From: Siderastrea radians
Taxonomy: Eukaryota; Cnidaria; Anthozoa; Scleractinia; Rhizangiidae
Direction: 5' to 3'
Length of the DNA stretch: 64,000 nucleotides
Assembly (NCBI GenBank): GCA_964017195.1
Contig: OZ024894.1
Coordinates: 36,944,923-37,008,922, forward strand
In this document: positions 10,507 through 23,710 of the stretch, one piece after another
Position numbering within the stretch: the first letter of the stretch is position 1
Layout of the letters: each line of letters starts with the position of its first letter
The notes under the pieces: model-generated
Databases searched by the model: none
What the model was told of the DNA's origin: nothing
The model's input: only the letters and a program-made list of their open reading frames with translations
Position numbers and translations under genes: made by a program

Positions 10507-12362
10507 GTAATAACAAAAGCAGTGATATCCCATATCTGCCTTCTGTTGCCATTTCAAATCGTGTAACGTATATTTAAGAGATTTATTCCATTTTACAAAT
10601 CAAAAAGCCTAAACCGTGCTTTGTTCTGTCATAAAGAACGCAAGGAAGTGACGAGGGCACGAAAGAAGTGTAGCTGTATTTACATTTGCGTAGAAATTGG
10701 CTTCAATTTGCAAGAAAACGAGTTTTATTCATAGCTTGCAAGCAGGCTGAGAGAAGTGTTTTATTCAACTTGCAAGCGCGTGCGGAATGGCGTCATGGGT
10801 CACGGTCGTGACTCCATCCGATTAACAGTTTTTTGTCTTGCAATTTGTTTCTAAAAATCGTCTGAATTCTTTTAGTGAAAAGATACACTACTTGAAGTCT
10901 TCTTTTCAGTTTTGTGGCATAGCTGTAATTATAATTCGTGAAATTTCTCTACTGGCTTGCAATCTGTAACGATCTAAAAGCTGCACGCGCAAAAAAATGA
11001 CATCATTTCAGCGAGCTTTATGCTCTCATAGGACACGCTCAATTTCAATCAAAACACACACCAGCTATACTATAATATGCCGTACATACGTGACTCTGTT
11101 CATTCATGGACACAGACGACGTTTACCATGTTCTAACAGGATTTTGAAGTTTCCTATGGTCTATTAAACTTAATAGATCAAGATCCACGACAGAATGGAA
11201 CATTTCTGTTTTATGCAGTCGCAAAGAAATTGCCAAGCACTGTTTAACTAGGCCATTGGCTTTTCTAAACGTTCAAGAAATTTAAAACAGGTGCAATGAT
11301 TATTGCTCGCAAATAAATGCATGCACGACATAACATAACATGACATAACCTAACATAACCTTTATTAACGCATGGGTGCTTTAAGCCATAACAATGCTAG
11401 GGGGGCTCGTCTACTAACTAACTAAGTAATAATATGCGTTCTAAGCCTATCGGCGAAGCTCCTAAGCCCCAGGGGCACAGACCTCATAAACACCTAACAA
11501 CACCTAACACTGATGAAGGAGCTATACCTGAAACGTCTGACTGTTTATAATGCAGTTTTCAGCAGTCTAGGGACACCATTTTTCTAACTTGTCATTCGGG
11601 GAAGAACATACCCACTTAGTTGCCAACAAAATTGAAAAAAAAAAAGTAGTCAAAATCACTAAAAGACCACCAAAAATAAAAGTTTCTTCAACAAAGATTT
11701 TTTGTGTGTGTGAAAAAGATTAAAAGTCAAAATTCTGAATAAACCTGCGGTTGTCGTAGTAACTTCAGAACAAGGACTTGTTACACTAAAAAATTTTTAA
11801 AGTAAATCGACATCTACATCCCCCCAGTCTACTTAATGCAAATAATAGACAGAAAACTTTCCAAAAAGTATGCGTTGGTTCAGGGAAATGAGGTTTTCAT
11901 GGCAATCGTATTTTCACAGGCATGATTTTTTTCAAACTTGCTATGGCTGATTTTTAATGAAGATTGGAAGGTTTCATCCAGTAACTGTTACATTTTAATA
12001 TTTATTCGTTCAACTCAATTTCATGGTTTTTGTTTTCCCCTTTTTTTTTTTTGTGCTTACTTTGTTTGTTTGATTGGTTGCTTTTTGACCTTTCGGAAAA
12101 CCGAGAAACCCAAGATGATGGTTCCAAGATGGCAGTCAAGTCATAAGGTAATTTAGGGCGAGGTCTGTTCCCCCGGCCATAGGTTGAGGAGCTCCGCCTA
12201 TGGGCTTAAAACTTACATCGGTCAGTTTTCAGCACTCTTAAGATACCATTTTTCTGAATTATCATTCTTTCATTTTGAGTGCTGCACAGCAAAAACCTGT
12301 ATTATGTTCTTCCTTGGCCTTACCCTTTTTCCCTAAATTAGTTAGGGCTACTCTGGTGGACT
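10507..12362. other. Intron with (ACATAAC) tract and a repeated ~45-bp motif
   Basis: A degenerate ACATAAC/ACATAAC tract lies near 11325-11365. A motif CAGTTTTCAGCA...CACCATTTTTCT occurs at 11553-11600 and again, diverged, at 12222-12268. Nothing gene-like is seen. Confidence 0.5.
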
Positions 12363-12450
12363 GTAGATATATCATAGATTGATCGATCAGTCGATCGATC
12401 AATCGATCGATTGATTGATTGATTGATTGCTTGCTTGCTTGATTGCTTGC

Positions 12451-12495
<45 letters not shown>

Positions 12496-12510
12496 CGATC
12501 GATCCACCCA
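12363..12510. repeat. (GATT)n/(GATC)n microsatellite (copy 1)
   Basis: GATT, GATC and GCTT four-base repeats run for roughly 130 bp. The tract is 8 bp longer in copy 2. It makes an artificial minus-strand ORF of repeated NQSI units. Confidence 0.9.
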
Positions 12511-12589
12511 AATAGCAATCTTGGTGTTTGTTTGTTTGTTGGTTGGTTGGTTGGTTTTTATCGCCACAATATTCTTTTATTCTTTTGAG

Positions 12590-12700
12590 GTCGCTGCGTT
12601 GACGAAGTAAACCAATTCAAGTGCATCTGCTATCCTGGGTACGTTGGAATAAAGTGTGACACTGATTACGATGACTGCAGCTCTTCCCCTTGCGTCCATG
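12590..12700 (+). CDS. VWDE-like gene, exon 6 (copy 1): EGF half / next EGF start
   Basis: A 111-nt exon, phase 1-1, acceptor TCTTTTGAG and donor GTAAGT. With the leftover G it reads [14 protein letters not shown], then [16 protein letters not shown], then SSSPCVH. It completes the calcium-binding EGF begun in exon 5 and starts the next one, a common arrangement where introns split EGF domains after the second cysteine. Too short to show as a long ORF. Its phase joins correctly to the exon at 46061. Confidence 0.85.
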
Positions 12701-13748
12701 GTAAGTGAATTCCTTTCATTGCATAGCAGCTACTGTGCCCGACACCCTGGTTTCGGACAATTATCCAGGTTTGAGGTCAGTTAACCATACTACTAAGGGC
12801 TTCTTAACTTTGTATGGCAGTGGTAAGTGATTCAAAACATTCCTAGCAGCATTTGTACCATGTCAGTATGGTGGCATGATGGCTCGGGTCAGATAGGAAT
12901 CAAGCAAGATAGCTAGTTTTATAGCATCAACAAGTTCGGAAAATTTCCAAACAAATGTCGCAAACATCGCGATTTTCTAGTATGCACAAGCTTGGAAAAC
13001 TTGTCAACTACAAAATGTTAATACTTTTTTTTTCTGAATCGCTTGGCAATTCTAAACAAATATTGAATAACTTCCAGAACGTTGGAATAAGCCTTTCCAT
13101 CGAAATCCTTTGAAAACTTCGGACTGCCGGATATTTAGTCTTGATATATCCATACCCAGCCGAGTATCTAGACACTGCCTTTCTAAAAGGCTTTTCAAAC
13201 CAATTGGGCTTTTGCTGTTCGTTTTCGAGTACATGCATCCTTGTATATTACAGTGGAGAACATGAGCTCTGGAAATGCTACAGACCAAAAACTCGTACTC
13301 CTGCTCAGTCTTAGAGTCATTCTTAAGTCTAAAGGCTCCTTTTACCCTCGGGTGTACAAGCAGAGTCACTCTGCCATCGTGGTACAAGGGAAAGGGGGTG
13401 GGGGGGTGGTAGGACCCCTCCTTTGGCTTTTTGCTATGTTAGAACAATTCGAAAAGATTTTACCTTCAGTAGAAAGCTTGTCATTTGCTCTAAAAGATGA
13501 GGTATATGTTATGGAATCTTGGCCGCCATGTTGAATTTTACCCAAAATTACTGAAATTATTTTAAAAGGTAGAAATTGATTTTGTATTGTTGTTGTTGTC
13601 GCTACGCCTGTACAACATGTAATAGTTCAACACTGCTAGACATGTACAACATGAAATAATTCAACACTGTTACTTTTCGTTTCGTTATTATTTTATGGTG
13701 TTTTTTTAATTAATTATAAATATTGGAAGAGGTTGGGCATAATAGCGA
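12701..13748. other. Intron with a dispersed repeat segment
   Basis: Around 13395-13530 lies a segment (G-rich tract, CCCCTCCTTTGG, then TTTACCTTCAGTAGAAAGC and TGCTCTAAAAGATGAGGTAT). It recurs diverged at about 47110-47230 and 63710-63800. ORFs here on both strands are judged non-genic. Confidence 0.5.
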
Positions 13749-13831
13749 GAATTATTAAGGCCGAGGGTCCGTGTTATCTGCCAAAGCGGAAGGCTGAGGC
13801 GGATAACACGTACTGAGGCCTTGATAATGCC
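13749..13831. repeat. Imperfect 34-bp inverted repeat (copy 1)
   Basis: 13749-13782 pairs with 13798-13831 across a 15-nt loop, with several mismatches (key blocks AAGGCC, GTGTTATC / GATAACAC, GGCCTT). It is probably the centre or end of a small fold-back element. Confidence 0.6.
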
Positions 13832-14886
13832 GCTGTCATGTTAGAGCCGGATCTGAAAATTGTTTTGATAGACATTGTCAAGTGCCCAGTAAAATGCTAA
13901 GCACACTAAACATTTCTGATGGCGACACAAGAAAACCCTCTTACAGAAACGTTTGTAAACAACTTTAATGACAACGATAAACTCACTTGAAAAGAATTAA
14001 ATCTCACAAAAATTCACGAAATGACATGAAATGTTTCACATAAACACATCAAATGGATAACACAAACCTCCGTCAATTCATCAGTTGTTTAGCAGACGTA
14101 TCAAGTTCCTTTGGCATCAGTGCTGAATGAAAAATCGCTTTTTTTATGATCTGTAGCGTTACGGACTATATACGTCGAATACATCGCGCTCGTACAACTT
14201 TTGCAAATGTTTTTCGCATATCGGTGGCGTGTGTTCAACTTTGGCGAGTCCTCGTCGTTTCAATTCAACTCGCACCAAAAACTTTCTTAGCCTCGGTAAA
14301 TTTCGGTCATTTTTGATATTGAAACCTTGAGTAGGCTTTAAGTGTCTATTGAGTCCAGATCTAATGCTGTTTAGTGTGCTTTTGGAATAATTTCCATCGT
14401 AGCTTTTCGAACTTCGGCGACAAATAGTTTGAGGACCCCGGTAATTGCCCTCTTTTCTTGGGGTTCGCTTATATGTTCTTTTCTTTCAGGTAGTCCTTTA
14501 GAACTCTCAGAGCTGTCTACGTAGCTCGTTTTATGTTTTGAGCGTCCTTATCATCTACTGTAGGAGTTTTTACAAATCGTTTTCCGTTACTTCATCTGGC
14601 GAATCCGGATGATTCAGCCATCGTTTCAATCTCTCTCACTGACACAGTACGGCACCACGATGCTATTATCTGTATTCGATTATCTGTAGAAATGACGTCA
14701 GTTCTGCATGTATACCTCTGTTATCTACAGATGTGACATCAACATTCGATGTCAGTGCGAATTAGCTAAATGATCTCAACCAATGAGAATAGAAATAGTG
14801 GCTACAATGTACAATAATAAAATATATTTGGTAAATTTACACTTCTCAATTACAAAATTAAAGTATCGGAAATTAATCACACATAC
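13832..14886. other. No gene recognised up to the duplication breakpoint
   Basis: AT-rich DNA with a few short inverted motifs (TTATCTGTAG near 14685, TATCTACAGATG near 14721). Similarity with copy 2 ends at 14886. Confidence 0.5.
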
Positions 14887-15323
14887 ATACATAAACCTTT
14901 GTGCTGTCGCTGGCAATGGTCATTATCCAGCCGTGATCGGGGATGGGGTGAAGGGGTGGCGGCGGAGAGGAAAGCCAGAAACTGTTATTGTTGACTTCGG
15001 ACATTGTGTAACTTTTTTTGCGTTCTGTTACATAATTCGACCTCATCAGTTTTGATTAATTCTGACTTTTTTAATAGGCATACGACAAAGTTTCCGCGTT
15101 ATGCTACATCATCATTTTAAATTTGTTGCCTTAAATGAAACTGTTTTGGACGTCCCACACACCTTTAATTTTTGCGGAAATCCCCACCCCCACCCCCAAT
15201 CCCTCTTCTTAACTCCGAGAATATTTAAGCTATATGACAACAAAATTTAGCATTGGTTAATATTTTGTGTGTTGGAATAAGAGGAAAAAAATTCATAACT
15301 GTTTTTTTTTTTGCTTATTTTAG

Positions 15324-15595
15324 CTGACTGGGGAGACCTCGTTTGCAATTTCTGCTGTTACTTTGCTGATGAATGAATGTGGTGAAATCGCGGGCAAAAA
15401 TCTGTCGTCATATGTGAATAAAAGCACCGAAGAAAAAGGGACAATACCTTCCTTTTTGTCAAACGTCACTGAAATGATATGCCCAAACGACTGCACCTTT
15501 AATGGAAGATGTGTAAATAGATCTTGTATATGCAGTGAAGGGTATACCGCCGAGGATTGTGCGATATCCATTTATCAAAGACCAGAAATCTCAAT
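15324..15595 (+). CDS. VWDE-like gene, exon 1 (copy 2)
   Basis: Identical by eye to 194-465, splice sites included. It enters in phase 0, whereas the nearest upstream exon (12590-12700) leaves in phase 1, so it cannot be spliced in frame directly after copy 1. Confidence 0.75.
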
Positions 15596-15635
15596 GTAAG
15601 CTAAGTGTCTTTTAGAAAGGGAGTAACTTCATTTA

Positions 15636-15930
15636 AAACGGTGATGTAGTGGTTAGCGCTTTGGACGTCAGGTCTGAAGGTCGGTGGTTCGACGCCCAGT
15701 CCCTACCATCGTGTTGTTTCCTAAGGCAAGAAACTTTACCCGACATTGTCTCACTCCACCCAGGTGTATAAAATGGATACCAACGACATATTGCTGGGGG
15801 TAGCCCTGCGATGGACTAGCATCCCGTCCAGGGGGGAGTAGGAAAACTTTCAGTTGCTTTATGGTACGGAAACCGGGATAAGCTTCGCCCGTGTGGGCTT
15901 CCTTGGCCCGAGTGCGACTTAATCCTTTTC
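15636..15930 (+). mobile_element. tRNA-derived SINE (copy 2)
   Basis: The same insertion as at 506-807, flanked by the same 12-bp repeats (15624-15635 and 15931-15942). It lacks 7 bp at its very 5' end compared with copy 1. Confidence 0.85.
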
Positions 15931-17364
15931 TAACTTCATTTAGAAAGTAGCTTAAACCTTATTCATCCAAGAAAGATTCAACGCGAGGTCCAGCATTGGG
16001 GTAGAACAGGTCTATTTAAACTGATTTTCATTGTGCCATTTAAGCTAATGAAGCTGTGTAAAGGAATTCAGATATTTCCCGGAATGATTACAAACGTTCA
16101 ATTTTATGAATGACCGTTAGATTTCCTGATCTTTTTCTGAGATCACCAGTTGAAAATTCTTTTGTGTCGACATGACGTTTAGGTTAATTGATTAGAGTTT
16201 CCATAGCAACTTGTTTAAAATCTCTGCAAACTTAGATTACACACTTAGCCTGCCGAATTGCGTTGGGAGAAAAGTGACTAATCACAACCCTAATTGAGAA
16301 CAAAAGATAGCAAAGTGTTTTCGTAAACAATCAATAACTTTGAAGCATCCAGACAATACATGTTCGGAAGAAAAAAACGTGACGTCCGTGACCTCTGAAT
16401 GCTCAGGAAACAGCCACGTCTACGATTAGTTACTCTCGATACTAAATTTTGAGTAGAGCATTTAGATGTGGAATTTAGACGTCGCCCATAAACAAACCTT
16501 TATCAGTACTTTCGCTTTAGCAGTACAGCTAATGCCCGATTTTATTTGTAGAACAAACGTTTTCCAAAATTAAATTCGGCAACGCAACAAACTTGCTTGA
16601 TTCTGAGAAGCACTCCCTCAGCGTAGCCAATATAAACAAACACAGATCTAAAGATAAATATCGACATTTGCGCCCTTTGATCGTTCAATTATAAAGGGAA
16701 GTTCCCAAAACTCCTTATTCACTAAGTGCTTTTTGAATAAACGGGTGCTTAGTTCTGGTTTCTGCAGTCCTTTCGCAGCCGTGGTCTTTATGCTACAAGG
16801 AAACTTGTCCTCTTTGCACCTCATACTTGAAAGTTTCCAAATCATTTTTAGCTTCCACTTCCTTCTCCTCCAAATCCTTCATGGGAGCTTCTAGTTTCAT
16901 TTCAGGGTGGTGCAAGTCTAAAACGCAATCTTGTAATAGCTGAGAATGTCGGCAACCATTGCCCTGTATGCCGTCCTCTCGATTCACTATTACTTGTATA
17001 TTCTGGGCAAAAGCCATTTGGGAGACATTTACATTTACTGTAAGCTTATAGCTTACGTGATGCGTACAAACAATCCGCGATGTTTCAATCACATCGAACC
17101 AACACTACACCATTTGAAACTGTTCAAAAATCACCATTGAAGCTAACCAATGAAAAGACTATTCCCCGATATGTCCGCAGAATTAGACGGTTTCAAATTT
17201 ATTTGGAGATGTATTGCCTAGACCCTTCAACGTTATTGGTCAGTTTATGAAAAATGTTGCCTTCCTTTGTTTTCAACTGACGTTGCGATTGGACAATTTT
17301 CTCCAAATTGGCCCTGTTCGAGTAGCCACACAGTAAGTAAAATATCAATGCAAGCTTATGTTAA

Positions 17365-17765
17365 GACGGATTCCGCTCAACGTTCGAGCAATAAGTGCAA
17401 AAAATATTTACCAAAAAACTACTCATAGCACGGTGACATTTTAAATGCTATTTGAAACATCTCACTCTAGTTCACTTGCCCAAGTGACCCCGCGATGAAA
17501 TTCTCAAGCATTCTGAAGAAAATTAATTTCAAATCTCGTAAAAGTATGCTAAAAACGGGCGCCATTTTGTTTTGAACTGACATGAAGCGTCTTTTTAATT
17601 GAAATATGGATAACTTCAAATCCAATTTTCTCTTGCGGGGTCAGCTTGGGAGCAAAAGTAACGATAAGTTCTTCTTATCTGTTCTCAAAATGTGACAGTG
17701 CTGCAAGTATTTCTTTGGTAACTTAATTTTTGCACTTACTGCTCGAACGTTGAGCGGAAATCGTC
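17365..17765. mobile_element. TTAA-flanked inverted-repeat element (copy 2)
   Basis: The same element as at 2242-2642, carried along in the duplication. Confidence 0.7.
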
Positions 17766-17800
17766 TTAATGTGACCGATTAATTGAACATTGTTAAACAG

Positions 17801-17904
17801 GTTACAAGGAAATGGTTTGTGCGACAGGCGCCAACGGCCCTGTGATGATGGGGAGTGGATTTCTGAATTCTACAAACATGACTTGCCATCTCAAGGAATT
17901 CTCG
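17801..17904 (+). pseudogene. VWDE-like gene, exon 2 (copy 2), same frameshift
   Basis: Identical to 2678-2781. The entry frame (GNGLCDRRQRPC) and exit frame (GSGFLNSTNMTC) are one base out of register, as in copy 1. Confidence 0.65.
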
Positions 17905-19491
17905 GTACGTTATTGGGCGGGTGAGATTTTAGTTACGCCATGCTAGATTTTAATAGCGGAGCTCGCGGAGCACCATGGGTAAGAAAATTTGGTAACCCGT
18001 TGATCCCAAAAATTTTGGTTCTGACGTCAGCGTACGTCCGTCCGTCCGTCCGTACAGACTCTGGGGGAGGGCGACGGGAGTCCCAAGACAGCCTGACCAG
18101 GGGAGGTGGAATGCCATTTTTTCTTGTAGCTGAAGTAAACAATATGGCGGCTGGTTCCTCGATTTTCAATACGATAATTGTAATACATTCTTGGAATGAA
18201 GACTTGTAGCAGTTCATCATGAAAAGGAGAAGGGTTGCTTTGTAATCTCGATGGCGCATATAGAAGATATTGCAGAGCTTGAAGGCAAGAAATCCTTGTT
18301 CGAGGAAATACTTGTTGTTGTTTTTTCAAAGCTAAGGAGATCTGGAAAGAACCCGGCGACTTTCGTTTAGATTTTCAAGGCCTTCTTTCAGTTCAGTGGT
18401 AAAGTAAATTACAGATTTGATTGTGGATTTACATTGTAAAAATTGTTTAATTGAGCGACTTTACATGTTTAGTAAATTACGGTAATTTTCTTGAAATGTT
18501 TTAAAAACTTGTTTAAAAATAGCTCGTAGTTCCCGTTTGCCGGCTTGCGAGTAACTTCACTCGAGGGGAAAATTGAGTGCAGTTTGCTTTCGTAGGCAAA
18601 CAAGTGCTTCGTATGTGAATGACATTTCATGTTTTTGAAGGTTTCTTGTCCTTTTTTCTGTGTTTATGCATTAAACGAATTTTCATTAGTGAGCAAACTT
18701 ATATTTAGGCTTCAGTTAACTTAACTGAGCTTAATTAAGCGCAATTTCCTTCTGAAATTTAGTGCGTAATTTTCAATAGTTTTCTTAAAGGAATTCTACT
18801 GTATTTTATTCGAAAAGTGGAAATCGTGACTATTCTAGACTGAGTCTGTGTTGTTTTTTTCAATGTAGGTTGTTTTTCTTCGGCGATGCATATTGGGTTG
18901 TTTTGACTAATTTGTAATTTAGTATTCAACACCTGAAGAGTCGCTCTGTCGTCATTTTTAAGTTTATAGTCTTAGTGTAAAGTTCCTTATGTTTTTTGTT
19001 CAGTTGTGGAATATTTTATGTTCCTTATACTGTTATATTTTTTGGTTTCTCCATTTGAAGTGAATGACATTTCTGTCCCAATTTAGCGATTAAACTTAGA
19101 CTCGCCGTTTCAGTGAGTGAGTTGAGTGTGGAATGTTTTCGTGTTCGTTTTGTTTTTATTAGACCGCTAAGCCATTTCAATGTGTCTTTAGTAACAGATC
19201 GAAATGAAATCTTTATTTAAGTAACTATAAGCAAAGCATTTCTCGGTTTAAGTCTACATGTATTTTGTCTAAAATGAGACTCTAAAAGCTTCCTAAAATT
19301 AGTTCAGGGTGTGTTCTTGAAAGTGCCCAATTAATACTTCGCGGTTGAAAAACTTGTGCTATTTTCTCTTGATAATTATACGTGTGCTTGAAAGTTTCGG
19401 AAAACATTTTTTGGAGAATTTTTGTCAGGAAACGGTTTGATGCCGGGAAAATATTATTTATTTTAGCAAGATACATTTCCAGAAATGTTTC

Positions 19492-20553
19492 ATGGTTAAC
19501 AGAACTAAAGAGCCAGAGGGATGCATTGGAATCAGTGAGAAATGTGTACTTTGCATAGAAAAGTATTTAGCAATTGTAATTTTACAGGTACTCTTCTTGA
19601 ACTACAGTGTTCCTCAAGGATCAGTTTTAGGGCCGATCCTGTACTTGCTATACACATCGCCCATTGGAGACATCATCAAACGGCAAGGACTCAATTACCA
19701 TCTCTATGCTGATGACACCCAGCTCTATCTCTCATTTAAGCCCATCCACGCTGAACAACCCGGTTCTATAGCTAAAATAGAAGCATGTGTTTCTGAGATT
19801 GACTCATGGATGTTGTGCAATAAGCTGAAACGAAACAGAGGAAGGACGGAGCTATTGATCTTGAGCGCACGACACCGTCCACCCCCATTAATAGAGTACA
19901 TCGATGTGTCTGGTGAACACATCGAGCCATCTCCTTCTGCAAGGAACATTGGAGTTATCTTCGATGAGCACATGTCACTAGAAAAGCGCGTTACCAGTAC
20001 CTGGAAGGCCTGTTTTTTCCACCTTAGAAACATTAGCAAGATGAGAAACTGTCTATCTTTAGCAGACACTGAAAAGTTAGTTCACGCATTCATCACATCT
20101 AAGCTAGACAACGCCAACTCGCTATTACATGGACTACCTAAATTTCTGATAGATCACCTACAAAATGTCCAGAATGCTGCGGCTCGCGTTGTTACTCGTA
20201 CAAGGAAGTATGATCACATCAAGCCTGTCTTAAAGCAGCTACACTGTCTCCCAGTTAGCCAGCGCATAAATTACAAGATATTACTTTTGACCTACAAAGC
20301 ACTCAACGGCCAGGCCCCTAGTTACATTACTGAACTGCTAGAGCCTTATGTACCAACCAGGAATCTGCGATCCTCCTCCAAAAACTTACTGAAAGTACCA
20401 TCTGTCAAGTTAGTAAGTTATGGTCATAGGTGCTCCTCTTTTGTAGCACCTAGCCTATGGAACTCTCTTCCGAATAATATAAGAGAGAGCGGCTCGCTAT
20501 CAGATTTTAAGACTTGTATAAAGACATACCTTTTTAACAAATTTTATAATTAG
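19492..20553 (+). pseudogene. 5'-truncated LINE reverse transcriptase (copy 2)
   Basis: Translation identical to 4369-5430, with PQGSVLGP and YADD present. The enclosing LINE runs about 19588-20841 with its (TTA)n tail. Confidence 0.85.
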
Positions 20554-20805
20554 ACTATTGGTTAGTCAGTTAATTAGTTATTCAGATAGTTTAGTTAGTC
20601 AGTTAGTTACTTAGTTAATTAGTTAAGTTAGTTAGTTAATTAGTTAGTTTCATTTAAAGGTTTTAATGATTCTTAGTTTTTTTTTTCATTTTTACAGCTT
20701 AGTTGTTTTATTATGTTTTTATCAATTTTATTGGTGATACTTTAAAAATTATTGTAAAGCGCTATTGGATAGCACTAGAAATAGCGCTCTATAAATTCAT
20801 TATTA

Positions 20806-20840
<35 letters not shown>

Positions 20841-21367
20841 GAACTGAATAAGCTAGCTTTCGAAAGAATGCCACAAGAAGAGCTGTCGGTGAAAGTCGTA
20901 CTGAAGTCTTCTCTTTGACGAAAAATAAGCCAACTCGCAGTTTCCTCAGCGGTCCGCATGTTTTCCCTTAGGGAATAACTGCACAACTAAAATTTACTGT
21001 ATTTTACAGGACAATTAGCATGAAAGAGAGACGTGGAGCTCCCCTTTTAGGCTTGGCTAAATCTATATATTAGTTTTTCATTGAAAGACCGTTAATCCCT
21101 TAATGTCTACCATAAAATAAAGCTGTTCAAGGTGAAATTCTTTTCCAAAGCTGCTTGGAATGCACATATCTCATCACCTTTTAACTTCAACTACCATTAA
21201 AATCATTTTACCCTTTGGCTATTTTGTTTGTTGTTGTTTTTTTTTTGCCGCGGAGGAATCCATAGTAGGCCCGGGGACGGCTGACAAGAAATTAATTGTC
21301 TATTAAGTCCTATCAACGTTTTGTTGGGTGCAGAATGCAGTTTGCTGTATATTCTTGTGCACTCTTA

Positions 21368-21500
21368 GGGATTGACCATTATTTTTTTGGAGGGGGGGGG
21401 GATGAAAATTTTTTCAAGACAAACAATTTTTTCTGTGTTGTTGTCTGTGCAAACAATTTTTTTCCCGCTGCATCTTCCTGCAAACAATTTTTTTGGCGTG

Positions 21501-21538
<38 letters not shown>

Positions 21539-22929
21539 ATTTATTTATATACGGTTAAAATTCATCAGGTAATCTTATGTGGTAAAAATACTAATCTAAA
21601 CATTACTGCCTAAAACTGCTTTTCATGAATGCCGTGTCTCTATGTCTCTAACTTGTAAAAGTATAACTGCACCATGGCTTGTTTTGTTTCCTACAAAAAT
21701 TGAAAATCTCACATCAAAGTATACTGAAACATTAAAGTGTGAACGTAATTGCAAGTAATAATATAGAACTCCACCAGTGGCCTTTTCTCCCCTGAACCTA
21801 GAGAGGATTGAGGAGCCAAATGAAACAGCGCTTGCTTACACTTGCCCCTATTTTGTAGTTTATACAAGACTGGATCCAATTTGCCTTCTTCATGCAAGTG
21901 GAAAGCAGGAGACTGCTTGCTGTTTAAGTCATGATTTATAAAATGTCATCATCAAACCAGCCTAGGACCTTGTTGAAAAGCCAGTGTGACTATTAGTGAA
22001 TACATGCAACCCAGGAATTTAAGTTAATCTTTTTTCTTAATTAGAGACTTCGAAGAGTTCTTGATTAGTAATGGTAATTGTACTCAGTGGAGCAAATTCA
22101 GGGAGTAATTGGGCGAGTTACTTTAAATCAGCCGAGCGCGGAGCGCGAGGACGATTTGAAATTACGAGCACGATTACTGCTGAATTGTACAATACGAAGT
22201 ACAGTTAATCCTATCTATAACAAAATGCGAGATAAGAAAATCTATGTACCCTTCAGGGATATATTTTTAATTATCAGTTTTGCAAGCAGTGGAGAAACAG
22301 CTATAAAAAGAACCCATTTCAGTGCACCTGATTGACGCGTGCGCAACGTAGTTGTCCGATTACAGCTATCCAATTAGAAAAAGTTCTTGTTATAGAAACG
22401 ATTAATACAATAACCTAACTTTAACATTTAATGCTTTCAAGGTCCTCAGAAGAGATTATTTATAATAATGGGGTTAGTCACTGATATTAAAAAACTGTGG
22501 TAATTTGTTGGTGGAAAAGTAAAAAACAGAAATTGGGGTTTATCAACCAAGTCGATTTGATAAATTAGCCACGGGAAAGAAATGACCAAACTGATGTTCG
22601 AGTGTTAAATAGCTCATTTGCTCTTTTGAATAGCTAACACTCAAAATGTCAATTTTTGAATTAATTTGTGGTGGCTAATTTACCATGTCAAACCAGTTGA
22701 TGAATCCATGCAAATCATTTTGTACATGTTGCATTGTTATCTTGCATTTTGAAAAATAGGACTAAATTTACTTATATAAATCAAACTATGTATCAACTAG
22801 TCTGCAAACTTTTTATTTTCTCTTTTTCATGACTGCAAACAATTTATTTGGGCTTTTTTGATTTTGCAAACAATTTTTTTCAGGATTTTTCATCCCCCCC
22901 CCTCCCTCCAAAAAATAATGGTCCGTCCC
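21368..22929. mobile_element. TTA-flanked inverted-repeat element (copy 2)
   Basis: The same element as at 6245-7811, 5 bp shorter because of its internal (TTA)n tract. Confidence 0.65.
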
Positions 22930-23227
22930 TTAGTTTAGTTTTTCCTTGAGGAAATCCAGTAGGTCCGTTGCACGTTGAACTGGATGGTGGCTGACATGAA
23001 GCTAAATGTCTGTCAACGTTTTGGCTGCGGAATGCAGTGCGCATGCTGGAGTTTACTTCTTGTCGCATTCCTTTCCAAGAAAAACACAAATAAACATCAA
23101 CGGAACCACAATTTTGCCATGTGCGCCAAATCCTCATTTCTGCCTTCATTGCTCAACCACAAGGATTTGGAGAGCTAATGCTACTGAGGGTATCATTCGT
23201 CAAGGCCAGGGGCAATATTACATTGAT

Positions 23228-23710
23228 CGCACTTCATAAATTTTGTAATCTGCTGTTATCTTATCTGTCGAAGTTGATGAAAACGTTTCCTAAAAATCAG
23301 TGTGAAGAGCATGAAACAGAACTCACCATGCAGAACCAGAACGTACCCCTTTTTTTAAAAATCCAGCAGTATAAAACAAACACCGGTCAGAGGACCTTTT
23401 GTTATCGGATAGTATACATCTGGAACAATCTTGACAACACTCTTTAAACCTTGAAATCAAACTCTTATTTTTAAATTTTATTTGAAAAATATATTAATTG
23501 CTGACGTTTTTTAAAAAGTCAGCAAAAAAATGTAGTGATCCATCATCATATATTTTTAACATTTTAAAATAGTAGTATTGTATTTTAATTTACATTTTTA
23601 AACGTTTTTAGTTGTAAAACGTTTTTAAAATTTTTAAAGTACTGTTACTGAAAAGCCCCACTATGGGAGTGTCAGTAAAGTATTGTATTTATTGTATTGT
23701 ATTGTACTTT
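23228..23710 (+). mobile_element. LINE 3'-end fragment with (TATTG)n tail (copy 2)
   Basis: Duplicate of 8110-8592. Confidence 0.55.

Larger units (their letters stand above)
1..14886 (+). repeat. Tandem duplication, copy 1 (left part outside window)
   Basis: This stretch repeats at 15131-30012 with almost no differences by eye, introns and transposons included. The offset is 15130 at the left, 15123 after a 7-bp difference near 512, 15118 after a (TTA)n tract near 6400, and 15126 after a (GATT)n tract near 12450. I noticed no base substitutions. Similarity stops at 14886/30012 inside a short (ACAT) run. If this is a simple head-to-tail tandem, 14887-15130 is the start of copy 2 and the matching start of copy 1 lies before the window. 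It carries six exons of the VWDE-like gene, a SINE, LINE pieces and inverted-repeat elements. Confidence 0.95.

Noticed and set aside
12262..12567. 101-aa minus-strand ORF of repeated NQSI units
   Set aside because: It is the translation of a GATT/GATC microsatellite and changes length between the two copies.
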